DNA of 6,525 nt from Bacillota bacterium. GTDB taxonomy: Bacteria > Bacillota > Bacilli > Alicyclobacillales > Alicyclobacillaceae. Made by a program: the position numbers and the translations under genes. Location of the stretch: assembly GCA_021820805.1 (NCBI GenBank), contig JAKADF010000201.1:1-6525 (forward strand), given 5' to 3'. Below the pieces are notes generated by a model. The model ran no database searches and was not told where the DNA came from. It saw nothing but the letters and a program-made list of their open reading frames with translations. This document shows, piece after piece, positions 1 to 6,366 of the stretch (positions within the stretch are counted from its first letter, which is position 1; each line of letters begins with the position of its first letter).

Positions 1-272
1 GCTGGATTCTTAGCAAATGAGGCACCAGCAGAGTGTTCAACTCCCTGATCAACCGGCAATATGGATACATACCCGGTGTTCGCCAAACGGCCCGTACTGA
101 CTAATTGCTGAAGGCTCTTTAACACCTGATTATTGCGATTAGATGGTCCGTATATGTCACTTACTAAGTTCCCAGATGGAGTTGTCAAAGAAGATACGGG
201 GATGGTTTGACAATGGTGGCTTAACAGAGTATTTGCTTCAGAACCCAGATATTTAACAATTTGATCGATCAC
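1..272 (-). CDS. fbaB: Class I fructose-bisphosphate aldolase, DhnA/FbaB type (5' part, runs off the left edge)
   Basis: A GTG at 272 opens a frame of 90 complete codons that continues past base 1. It begins VIDQIVKYLG and contains CQTIPVSSL near residue 24, YGPSNRNNQVLKSLQQL near 43-59, and the very characteristic TGYVSILPVDQGVEHSAGAS near 67-86. This is the N-terminal signature of the archaeal-type class I fructose-1,6-bisphosphate aldolase family, which cleaves fructose 1,6-bisphosphate to two triose phosphates through a Schiff-base lysine in glycolysis and gluconeogenesis. The catalytic lysine lies outside the window. AGGAGA (about 286-281) sits about 9 nt upstream of the GTG and decides the start; a GTG four bases upstream (276) is out of frame and meets a stop after seven codons. 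The gene runs in the same direction as the cobalamin operon but is separated from it by a mobile-element relic and has its own likely promoter. The visible part looks intact. Confidence 0.9.
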   Translation of the reverse strand, partial: MIDQIVKYLGSEANTLLSHHCQTIPVSSLTTPSGNLVSDIYGPSNRNNQVLKSLQQLVSTGRLANTGYVSILPVDQGVEHSAGASFAKNP

Positions 273-334
273 GCACGATTTCTCTCCTTTTGATTTCCAA
301 TATCTCTTAGTAATCAGCTACAATAAACAGCAGT

Positions 335-369
335 GGACAAAATAAGTCCTTGAGGGACAAAATAAGTCC
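335..369. repeat. Two direct 15-bp repeats, each an inverted repeat (GGAC-N7-GTCC)
   Basis: GGACAAAATAAGTCC occurs identically at 335-349 and 355-369, a 20-bp period (about two helical turns). Each copy is a dyad with GGAC/GTCC arms around a 7-bp AT-rich centre; the copy at 355-369 extends to 5-bp arms (GGGAC/GTCCC). They lie between the likely aldolase promoter and its start codon, and about 100 bp from the integrase relic. Two readings fit: tandem operator sites for a dimeric regulator of the aldolase gene, or terminal or core-type recombination sites left by the mobile element. The sequence does not decide between them. Confidence 0.6.
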
Positions 370-407
370 CGAAAATTGATCTATACAAAGTGCTAAGGCA
401 TATCAAT

Positions 408-416
408 ATTATAACA
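408..416 (-). promoter_or_regulatory. Likely extended -10 promoter of the aldolase gene
   Basis: The minus strand reads TGTTATAAT here: a perfect TATAAT (413-408) preceded by the TGn extension (416-415). No good -35 box lies 17 nt upstream, as is common for extended -10 promoters. Transcription would begin near 400, giving a leader of about 130 nt before the GTG at 272. That leader contains the tandem dyads at 335-369. A weaker alternative downstream is TTGATA followed after 15 nt by TATAGA. The assignment is by sequence pattern only. Confidence 0.5.
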
Positions 417-466
417 GTACATTTTTCAGATGTGTTCACCAAATGCGTCCATTTGCCTATTCATAA

Positions 467-643
467 GAAGGCCATACGGTCCCAACACTTCGAAAGACTT
501 TTGGGTATCATGCGTACCAATCCAACGTAAGTCTGGCCGTTCTGCAGAAACTATCTAATCACTCCGCCTCAAGTGTCACCCTGTCGTACATTGGTATCAC
601 ACAGGATGAATCGGATGGAGTGTATCTTAATTTGAATTTATAA
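467..643 (+). pseudogene. C-terminal relic of a tyrosine recombinase / integrase
   Basis: The plus-strand frame from 467 to the TAA at 641-643 encodes 58 residues that match the C-terminal catalytic end of phage/XerC-like integrases. Box II appears as TLRKTFGYHAYQ, the next box as [17 protein letters not shown], then SYIGITQDE with the nucleophilic tyrosine, and a typical tail VYLNLNL. The enzyme cuts and rejoins DNA through that tyrosine. A TAA at 464-466 closes the frame upstream and the preceding codons do not resemble the family, so the N-terminal domain and the first catalytic arginine are absent. The box II His of the usual HTLR is Pro here (PTLR). The fragment faces the truncated cbiF end to end: its stop codon is about 30 bp from where cbiF homology ends. 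It is a dead remnant of the element that probably truncated cbiF. Confidence 0.83.
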
Positions 644-759
644 CCTTGGGTCGGCTCACGTTTTGTGGTGGTCTCCAGGATCCGCATCCCCTTCACGGTA
701 ATCAATTCCGGATCACCGGGACCCGCGCCCACAATGTACACTTTCGCTCTGAGACTCAT
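559..759 (-). pseudogene. cbiF: Truncated cobalt-precorrin-4 C11-methyltransferase (N-terminal stub)
   Basis: The ATG at 759 overlaps the TGA of cbiL (ATGA, 4 nt) and is preceded by GGTGGTGAG, so this is the native start. Residues 7-29 are the classic opening of CbiF/Cob[20 protein letters not shown], including the glycine-rich SAM-binding loop GAGPGDPE at 11-18. CbiF methylates C11 of cobalt-precorrin-4 with SAM and is normally about 250-260 residues. Homology stops at about residue 29 (near 673). The remaining ~36 residues (from TTTKREP to a stop at 559) resemble nothing in the family; from 643 down they are the antisense of an integrase 3' end. No other part of cbiF is visible in the window. 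The stub cannot be active. Confidence 0.88.
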
Positions 760-1493
760 TTTCTCACCACCATCAGTGTTAGGTAGTTAAGGTCTGCTCC
801 ACGAAGTTCTTGGACGTTGTTCCATATCATCTCTTCACTTGCCGTGACCCTCGTCGCAACCACAGCTTTATCAATGAGTTCCAGGTTGGACAACAAATCA
901 ATCATTGAATCAAGAACCTTGGACACCTTGATAAAAATGACACAATCATGCATTTCCAAAACGGTTCGCATTTTGGAAAGATCCTTTGTAGCGGGAACGA
1001 TGGCCACGGTTTCATCCCCGTCTGCAAGCGGTACATCCATACGCGAGGCCGCAGCGTTGATGGAGGAAACACCCGGAACCGAAACAACCTCCGAATGTGG
1101 ATACCGCTGTTTGAGTAACCTACTCATATGGATAAAAGTACTATAGAGCATTGGATCCCCTTCGGTTACAAATGCCACGTTTCGTCCCTGACTTAGTTCT
1201 TCCCAAACCGTATCAACAATCTCATTCCACTGTCGATATAAAACGTCTTTATCCCTGGTCATCGGGAAAACGAGCCCCAACATGGCTTTTTCGGAAGGAT
1301 TTATATATTGCTCGACAATCTCCAGCGCGTAGCTTTTTCCGCCCATGCGTTTTTTCGGATAGGCAATCACAGGGGATTCTTGAATTAAACGATGTGCCTT
1401 CACCGTAATCAACTCCGGATCTCCGGGCCCGACCCCAATTCCATAAACTGTTCCAATTCCATCATGACTCACATGTGTCACCTTGCCCTTCAT
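756..1493 (-). CDS. cbiL: Cobalt-precorrin-2 C20-methyltransferase
   Basis: SAM-dependent uroporphyrin-III C-methyltransferase-type enzyme (TP_methylase fold) that methylates C20 of (cobalt-)precorrin-2 in the cytoplasm. Counting from the ATG at 1493, it has the N-terminal loop [14 protein letters not shown] at 20-33, the second glycine motif [10 protein letters not shown] at 110-119, and [17 protein letters not shown] at 140-156, all typical of CbiL/CobI. The full length of 245 residues is normal. Two starts are possible. ATG 1493 has a poor ribosome binding site and overlaps cbiET by 32 nt. GTG 1472 (residue 8) has AAGGTGA at 1484-1478 with a 5-nt gap, the same arrangement as cbiD, and gives a more usual N-terminus; I favour it. 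The stop overlaps the cbiF start. No lesion is visible. Confidence 0.93.
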   Translation of the reverse strand: MKGKVTHVSHDGIGTVYGIGVGPGDPELITVKAHRLIQESPVIAYPKKRMGGKSYALEIVEQYINPSEKAMLGLVFPMTRDKDVLYRQWNEIVDTVWEELSQGRNVAFVTEGDPMLYSTFIHMSRLLKQRYPHSEVVSVPGVSSINAAASRMDVPLADGDETVAIVPATKDLSKMRTVLEMHDCVIFIKVSKVLDSMIDLLSNLELIDKAVVATRVTASEEMIWNNVQELRGADLNYLTLMVVRK

Positions 1494-2687
1494 CTGCCCG
1501 CCAAGCAGTCACCATATATACGGGATTCATCCCTTCAAACCGCGTAAGATTGAGGATCGGTTTGCTGCGGGATGTTTGAATTAATGTAATCGACACATAA
1601 AACCCAAGATTTTGTAGCGTTTGTTGAGCTGTATATAGCGTCTCTATCGTTGCTGCATTCACCACGATGTGACCACTTGGTCGAAGCCGATTTGCGCAGA
1701 CCGAAAGCAATTCCTCCAGCTCGCCGCCACTTCCGCCGATAAAAACAGCGTCTGGATCTTCAAACTCATCCAGTCTTGCCGGAGCCCGTCCATGGACTGC
1801 AGTAAAGTCACATCGAAACTTGATCTGATTTTGCCGTAGAAATTCGAGGTCTTCCTCGTTTTTTTCAATCGCAAAAACACGTAAACCCTGTGTACTGCGA
1901 ATAGCTTCTATGGAAACGGAACCGGTGCACACACCGATGTCCCACAGAACTGCGTCTGTTCTCAAGTTCAATTCAGAAAGACTGAGAACCCGAATCTCCC
2001 GCTTTGTAATCAACCCTCTATCCGGTTTGCGTTGAAAAAACTCTGCATCGGAAATACCCAAACCAAACTGCTGACGTCCGTTTGACTTGGATCTGTTCCG
2101 TTTTAGCACCATGACATTCAACGGTGAAAAAGTACTCTCTGCGAGTTGTTCAAGTGTGTACCAACCCGTTTTTTCCTCACGGCCAACAAACGCATTATAC
2201 TCGGTCATGTTAAATCCAAGCAGGTATTTCGCGATGGCGGATGGCGTATTGACTTCGTCGGTAAGTAAACCTACTTTTCGGGAACCGTCAATTTTTTGTA
2301 CCAATCCCAGGATGGAACGTCCGTGCAAGCTAATTAACTGTGCATCTTGCCAGCTTTCGCCGCAACGTGCGAAAGCAAGCTGAATGGAGCTGACATATGG
2401 AAAAACCTCTATGTTTTCAGAACCAATCTGTTTCACAAGATAGGACCCGATTCCATAAAACAGGGGATCTCCGGACGCAAGAACGATTACTCTCTGATGC
2501 CGATGGTTCGTCTGTAACTCCTCCAAGACTTTACTGAGCGGGGATTTTAAAAGAATTTTATCCCCCTCAAAATCTTGAAATAACTTCAGTAATCGCTCAC
2601 CACCGACTAAGACATCTGCTTCGGATAACTTTTCTGCCTGTTCGGGCAGAAGACTTTGAATTCCGTCATCCCCAACCCATGATGCAT
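1462..2687 (-). pseudogene. cbiET: Fused cobalt-precorrin-7 C5-methyltransferase / C15-methyltransferase (decarboxylating), 5' end out of frame
   Basis: This bifunctional protein methylates C5 and C15 and decarboxylates the C12 acetate side chain late in corrin-ring synthesis (CobL in the aerobic naming). Coding similarity runs from codon 2676 (VGDDGIQSLLP, then ADVLVGGERLL) to the TGA at 1462, about 404 residues, the usual length of the fusion. E domain: LASGDPLFYGIG, VSSIQLAFARCG and ISLHGR. T domain: TKREIRVLSLSEL, the SAM loop DIGVCTGSVSIEA, and DPDAVFIGGSGG. This reading frame has no ATG, GTG or TTG before the TTG at 2526, which would drop the first 50 residues including the first SAM loop. 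The likely original start, ATG 2687, lies 18 nt after cbiD but is one frame off; a single base missing near 2670-2682 (a G-rich GGGTTGGGG stretch) would join it to the body. It is either a genuine frameshift or a homopolymer error. The rest looks sound. Confidence 0.85.
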
Positions 2688-2705
2688 AACCACTTCTTCG
2701 GTAAT

Positions 2706-3809
2706 CTATCCGTCAATGGTTGCGCCTCCTAGATAATCACCTTTCAAGGTCGTCAAACGCGTATCGATACGAACTCCACCGCCAATATGTTCCATTACTT
2801 GCTCACAACAGTACTTGCTAAGGAGTGAAAAAAACTCTGGATACCCCCATTTCAACATCCAGTCTCCAACTTGCATGGTCGTATTCGCATCGAGAATCTG
2901 TGCACGGAGTTCATCGGGGACTCCAACTTCCCGTGCAATACGTTTAAGAAATCCGAAATCTATGGGAGCACTTTTTGCATGAACCATCATTAGTCCTTGA
3001 GCAACCTTTGAAAACTTTCCAATCATGCCAACGAACCGGATTTCCTGCATTCCTGCCCGCTTCGCATGCTTGGCGGAAAATCCGACAAAATCGCCCATCT
3101 CTACAAATGATTCAATCGGGAGTTCCGGATACATTTTCATGGCATAGTTCTCACTTCGGCCACCGGTAGTGAGTACTGCCGTACGAATCCCTTGTTCCCT
3201 GGCTACAGACAACGCAAAGGCAATACTTGCCTTATAGGAGGAAGTCGAAAAGGGTACTACAATCCCTCTGGTGCCTAGGATCGATATTCCGCCAATAATA
3301 CCGAGCCGACCATTCAGTGTTTTTTTTGCAATCTCTTCCCCATCGGGAACAGAAATCACAACCCGTACCCCGCGCCTCTTTCCGTACAATACAAGCGTTT
3401 CCTCGACAACTTCGCGAATCATTTTTCTTGGAACTGGATTGATTGCCGCCAGTCCAACCGGAATCGGCAACCCGGGCTTTGTCACACGACCGACGCCAAT
3501 TCCTCCATCGATCTCAATACCCACATTGTCCGTCCAGGAAACCGTCGAAATGATTCGGGCTCCATGAGTTGCATCAGGATCATCTCCGCCATCTTTGATA
3601 GCGGTTGTAGATGCCTGTTTATCCGTGAAGTCAATATCCTGCAATTTGAAAGCAACTCTATCACCCGCAGGAATTAGAATGTCTACCGATTCAAACGGTC
3701 TTTGATGGATAAGGGCCAGCAACGCCCCTTTTGTGCAGGCCGTCGCACAGGCTCCGGTGGTGTACCCGTGTCGGAGCGGTCCCTCGGGTACTTCAAGCAT
3801 CTCTCCCAT
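2706..3809 (-). CDS. cbiD: Cobalt-precorrin-5B C1-methyltransferase
   Basis: CbiD methylates C1 of cobalt-precorrin-5B using SAM; it belongs to the anaerobic, early-cobalt branch and has no counterpart role in the classical aerobic route, so it types this operon. The 367-residue protein is full length and well conserved: RHGYTTGACATACTKGAL at 13-30, IKDGGDDPDATHGARI at 71-86, GIGVGRVTKPGLPIPVG at 103-119, AINPVPRKMI at 122-131, LNGRLGIIGGISILGTRGIV at 165-184 and LTTGGRSENYAM at 213-224. The ATG at 3809 is preceded by AGGTGAG (3821-3815) with a 5-nt gap; that site contains the TGA of cbiC, so the two genes are probably translationally coupled. A second ATG at 3800 has no adequately spaced site. 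No lesion is visible. Confidence 0.95.
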   Translation of the reverse strand: MGEMLEVPEGPLRHGYTTGACATACTKGALLALIHQRPFESVDILIPAGDRVAFKLQDIDFTDKQASTTAIKDGGDDPDATHGARIISTVSWTDNVGIEIDGGIGVGRVTKPGLPIPVGLAAINPVPRKMIREVVEETLVLYGKRRGVRVVISVPDGEEIAKKTLNGRLGIIGGISILGTRGIVVPFSTSSYKASIAFALSVAREQGIRTAVLTTGGRSENYAMKMYPELPIESFVEMGDFVGFSAKHAKRAGMQEIRFVGMIGKFSKVAQGLMMVHAKSAPIDFGFLKRIAREVGVPDELRAQILDANTTMQVGDWMLKWGYPEFFSLLSKYCCEQVMEHIGGGVRIDTRLTTLKGDYLGGATIDG

Positions 3810-3815
3810 TTGAAC

Positions 3816-4472
3816 TCACCTGTCGTTTTGGTTTGCTAGAACCGCTAGAGCATTGATAATTGCAACCGCGACAGGACTTCCCCCCTTCCGGCCATGATTT
3901 GCGATGAACGGAATATCCAGCTTCATCAGTTCCTCTTTTGATTCCGCTGCTGAGACAAACCCGACCGGAACGCCGATAATCAAACTCGGTTTTGCAACGC
4001 CATCCTTCACCAAACGAATCAGTTCCAACAAAGCCATAGGGGCATTGCCTACTGCGTAAATACCGTCCGGCGCCTCCTTGATTGCTTTTCGAGTCGCGAT
4101 AATCGCCCGTGTTAAATTCAAACGCTGGGCCTCGTCATATACATCAGGGTCGGCAATATATACCCTGATATCGCAACCGAATTTCTGCGTATTTGGCTTA
4201 CTGATACCAACCTGCACCATTTGCACATCCGGAATAATGGCCTTGCCTGCTCGAATCGCTTCAACGCCGGATTGTACTGCCTTAGGGTGGAACACCAAAC
4301 TTCTTCCAAGTTCGAAATCTGCAGAAGTGTGAATGACACGTTGTACTACCGGAAATTGTTCTTCCGTAAAGTCATGTGGGCCTAGCTCCTCTGCAACCAT
4401 TGCAAAACTTTTTTCGACGATCTCTTTGGGTTGAACTGTCAATGGTTGAAATTCGGTTCCAAAATCCATCAT
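3816..4472 (-). CDS. cbiC: Cobalt-precorrin-8 methylmutase
   Basis: CbiC/CobH moves the methyl group from C11 to C12 of (cobalt-)precorrin-8, giving (cobalt-)hydrogenobyrinate; no cofactor is needed. The open frame extends to a TTG at 4490, but GGGGGAG at 4484-4478 places the start at ATG 4472 (5-nt gap) or the adjacent ATG 4469 (8-nt gap), giving 217-218 residues, normal for the family. From ATG 4472, the conserved catalytic-site histidine is His48 in RVIHTSADFELGRS; further signatures are DGIYAVGNAPMALLEL (136-151), IIGVPVGFVSAAESKEEL (165-182) and the glycine-rich FIANHGRKGGSPVAVAIINA (189-208). It starts 29 nt after the cbiJ relic and ends 6 nt before cbiD. It looks intact. Confidence 0.94.
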   Translation of the reverse strand: MMDFGTEFQPLTVQPKEIVEKSFAMVAEELGPHDFTEEQFPVVQRVIHTSADFELGRSLVFHPKAVQSGVEAIRAGKAIIPDVQMVQVGISKPNTQKFGCDIRVYIADPDVYDEAQRLNLTRAIIATRKAIKEAPDGIYAVGNAPMALLELIRLVKDGVAKPSLIIGVPVGFVSAAESKEELMKLDIPFIANHGRKGGSPVAVAIINALAVLANQNDR

Positions 4473-4501
4473 TTCGTCTCCCCCATACAACGGTCTACGT
4501 G

Positions 4502-5268
4502 TTAGATCACTTTATCGAAAGTAGAAAAACTGTTTCCATAAGTAATGTCTGGGCGTTGAATCACAATCACTTCAATTCCCATATCCAGTGCGGCCTCTGC
4601 TTTCTCGTCAACCGATCCAGCTGAACCGTTCTCCTTCGTGATCATGAGTATCGTACCAAAATGTTGGTAGAGAGCGGTATTTAGTTCTCGCGAAAATGGG
4701 CCCTGCATGGCGATGATATTCTTTTGTTCAAGTCCTAGGCGTTCACACTTTTCCATGTTGTCCTAACACGGCAACATCCGAGCGACCAGTCGAATTTCAG
4801 GATCGGACAAAAGCCGCTCCGTAAAGATTTGTAGCGTCTTACTTCCGGTCATCAGCGTGATGCTGCCTTTTCGATTAGCCGCAATTTCTGCCGCATGCTT
4901 GTATGAATCCGCCCAAATTACACCTTTTATTTCGGCAAATTCTTTTGCGATTCTTTCATAGCGGATATATGGGATACGGCATGCCTTTGCGGCTTCCATC
5001 GCTGTTTTGTGTGCTTCCTCTGCGAATGGGTGGCTGGCATCTACGAGGAACTTTGCACCAAGGCAGTAAGAACGTCACACATTTTTACGAAATCCAGACG
5101 TCCTGAGTGAACATCCAGACCGGCCTCCTGCAGATTTTTTGCTGCATGTTCCGTCACGACACCCGCCATCACCCTATACCCTTTCTGACGGGGCGCGATC
5201 CCCAGCTCACTTGCATCACTCGTCCCAGCTATGAAAAAAATTACGGCCTCTTCACCCCTAGTGCCCAA
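4502..5268 (-). pseudogene. cbiJ: Cobalt-precorrin-6A reductase, broken by a frameshift and an in-frame amber codon
   Basis: CbiJ/CobK reduces the macrocycle of (cobalt-)precorrin-6A with NADPH. The family's full length (about 250 codons) is present, but in three pieces. Piece 1 (from TTG 5268): IFFIAGTSDASEL, GYRVMAGVVTEHAAKNLQEA and HSGRLD. The frame must then drop one base near 5050-5070 (GC CTT GGT GCA) to continue as KFLVDASHPFAEEAH, ACRIPYIRYER and MTGSKTLQIF. That frame reaches a TAG at 4763-4765 after RMLPC and goes on in the same frame as DNMEKCERLGL, IIAMQGPFSRELNTALY, TKENGSAGSVDEKAEAA and VIVIQRPD to a TGA at 4502. TAG is one change from CAG (Gln). The TTG start is weak: it overlaps cbiH by 28 nt and has no clear ribosome binding site, so the true 5' end is uncertain. 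Two independent lesions make loss of function likely. Confidence 0.92.
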
Positions 5269-6080
5269 GGCTCATTCTCTGGATGAAACCGTTCTCCCGG
5301 TCTTAATCTTTGCTCTGTTTGGTCCAAATCATATTTCCGCTGATAGCCGCGTGGAGTAACCATCAGATTGTCATAAAAAAATGTTGAAGAATTTCCGATA
5401 ACAACCGTTGTCAACATACCGATTTCATGTTCCAGCATGTTCTTAAGTGTGGTGCGAATTATTTTCTGGCGATCACGGTACGCACTTTTTACCAATCCAA
5501 CCGGCGTTTGTGGCGAGCGATATTGGAGGAGAATTTTTTGGGTTTCTACAATTTGTTGTGTCCTGCGGCCGCTTTTCGGATTGTACAGTGCGATCACAAA
5601 ATCAGCTTGCGCCGCAGCCTCCACGCGTTTCGTGATAACTTCCCAAGGGGTCAGGTGGTCGCTCAGACTAATTGTGCAGGCGTCATGCATAATGGGTGCG
5701 CCGAGTAAAGCCGCACAGGAGTGAATGGCTGAGATACCCGGAATCACCTCCACCGCCGGGTTGCATCCCTCATGCCAACCTTGTTCAATCAGCACTTCAA
5801 ACACTAGGCCTGCCATTCCATACACACCGGCGTCACCACTGGAAATCACTGCTACCACCTTGTCGTCCTTGGCAAGTTCAACTGCTTTTTGGGCACGCGT
5901 AACCTCTTCTGTCATACCCGTCCGCACAACATCCTGGTCTCTTAAAAGGCCTCGGATGAGATCAACATAGGTGTTATAGCCGATAATAACTTGACTTTCT
6001 TCTATGGCATGACGTGCTCTTTCGGTGATATGTTCAGCATTTCCTGGTCCGAAACCAATTACTAGTATTTTCCCACCCAT
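5241..6080 (-). CDS. cbiH: Cobalt-precorrin-3B C17-methyltransferase (ring-contracting)
   Basis: CbiH/CobJ methylates C17 and drives ring contraction of the tetrapyrrole with SAM. Numbered from the upstream ATG 6086: SAM loop GFGPGNAEHIT at 11-21, SGDAGVYGMAG at 83-93, PGISAIHSCAALLGAP at 116-131, TISLSDHLTPW at 138-148, ALYNPKSGRRTQQI at 166-179, VIGNSSTF at 229-236 and MVTPRGY at 242-248. The open frame is 281 residues from 6086, but GGAGG (6092-6088) is one base from that ATG and 7 nt from the second ATG at 6080, so 6080 is the likely start (279 residues). It is longer than the ~240-residue enterobacterial CbiH because of a ~30-residue tail (KYDLDQTEQRLRPGERFHPE) of unknown role. It is the first gene of the visible operon and looks intact. 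Confidence 0.94.
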   Translation of the reverse strand: MGGKILVIGFGPGNAEHITERARHAIEESQVIIGYNTYVDLIRGLLRDQDVVRTGMTEEVTRAQKAVELAKDDKVVAVISSGDAGVYGMAGLVFEVLIEQGWHEGCNPAVEVIPGISAIHSCAALLGAPIMHDACTISLSDHLTPWEVITKRVEAAAQADFVIALYNPKSGRRTQQIVETQKILLQYRSPQTPVGLVKSAYRDRQKIIRTTLKNMLEHEIGMLTTVVIGNSSTFFYDNLMVTPRGYQRKYDLDQTEQRLRPGERFHPENEPWALGVKRP

Positions 6081-6087
6081 TTTCATA

Positions 6088-6092
6088 CCTCC
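6088..6092 (-). promoter_or_regulatory. Ribosome binding site that decides the cbiH start
   Basis: The minus strand reads GGAGG here. Its spacing to ATG 6086 is one base, too short for initiation, while the spacing to ATG 6080 is 7 nt. It therefore argues for 6080 as the cbiH start, removing two residues from the longest reading frame. Confidence 0.7.
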
Positions 6093-6130
6093 ATTAATCG
6101 AGAGAATACAGGATCCAACCAGACTAGTTT

Positions 6131-6310
6131 TTGATCCAAACGTACTACATCTCCACCAAGATAGTGGCCAGTAGTTTTATTCCCTTTTTAGTACCTAGTT
6201 CAATGTTTCACAAGGTTCCACACACAACGCATTGCTGCAATTATCCTAAAAACTGTCTTGAAAAATGGATCATGGCATTAGATGGTACTGATGATCCTCG
6301 GGTTCTGTGA
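6131..6310 (+). other. Doubtful 59-codon plus-strand open frame ahead of the hairpin
   Basis: A TTG at 6131 opens a 59-codon frame ending in TGA at 6308-6310, 22 nt before the hairpin at 6333. The end reads HCCNYPKNCLEKWIMALDG, with three cysteines and an acidic end, which looks somewhat protein-like. There is no ribosome binding site before the TTG or the internal ATG (near 6203), and I do not recognise the sequence. It may be the degraded 3' end of a gene or chance. Apart from this and the hairpin, I see nothing convincing in 6093-6525. Confidence 0.2.
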
Positions 6311-6332
6311 AGTTTTGGCGCACTCGCTCAGG

Positions 6333-6366
6333 CAAAACAGTGTCCCTGCAAAGGGACACTGTTTTG
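6333..6366. terminator. Strong bidirectional terminator-like hairpin
   Basis: A perfect 15-bp inverted repeat (CAAAACAGTGTCCCT at 6333-6347, its reverse complement at 6352-6366) surrounds a 4-nt loop. The 10-bp core is flanked by AAAA on the left and TTTT on the right, so both strands carry a U-rich 3' arm. On the minus strand it lies 253 bp upstream of the cbiH start and would insulate the operon from whatever lies to the right; on the plus strand it follows the doubtful short frame. It could instead belong to a transposon end. Confidence 0.65.

Noticed and set aside
426..554. A 42-codon open frame on the minus strand (reading ...RWIGTHDTQKSFEVLG...) after the cbiF stub
   Set aside because: It has no ATG, GTG or TTG start before its interior and lies mostly antisense to the integrase relic, whose plus-strand reading matches a known family far better.
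559..668. The tail of the cbiF stub as a novel fused domain
   Set aside because: Most of it (from 643 down) is the complement of the integrase C-terminus; it is out-of-frame read-through, not a domain.
817..1408. Plus-strand open frames opposite cbiL, cbiET, cbiD, cbiC and cbiH
   Set aside because: They are antisense shadows of conserved minus-strand genes, lacking ribosome binding sites and family motifs.
691..1431. Near-identical DNA at 691-723 and 1398-1430 (about 29 of 33 bases) as a repeat that mediated a deletion
   Set aside because: It encodes the shared [14 protein letters not shown]-binding motif of cbiF and cbiL, with differences at synonymous-type positions; both genes continue normally across it and the cbiF breakpoint lies outside it.
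4763..5070. Programmed frameshifting or stop-codon readthrough making a functional CbiJ
   Set aside because: No slippery heptamer or downstream structure is evident at the shift, and two separate recoding events would be needed in a family that normally has a single frame.
6093..6332. Cobalamin riboswitch upstream of cbiH
   Set aside because: I searched both strands by eye for a B12-box-like core and the surrounding conserved pattern and found none; CCAC/GTGG and ACTAC/GTAGT pairing at 6144-6175 is only a weak local hairpin.
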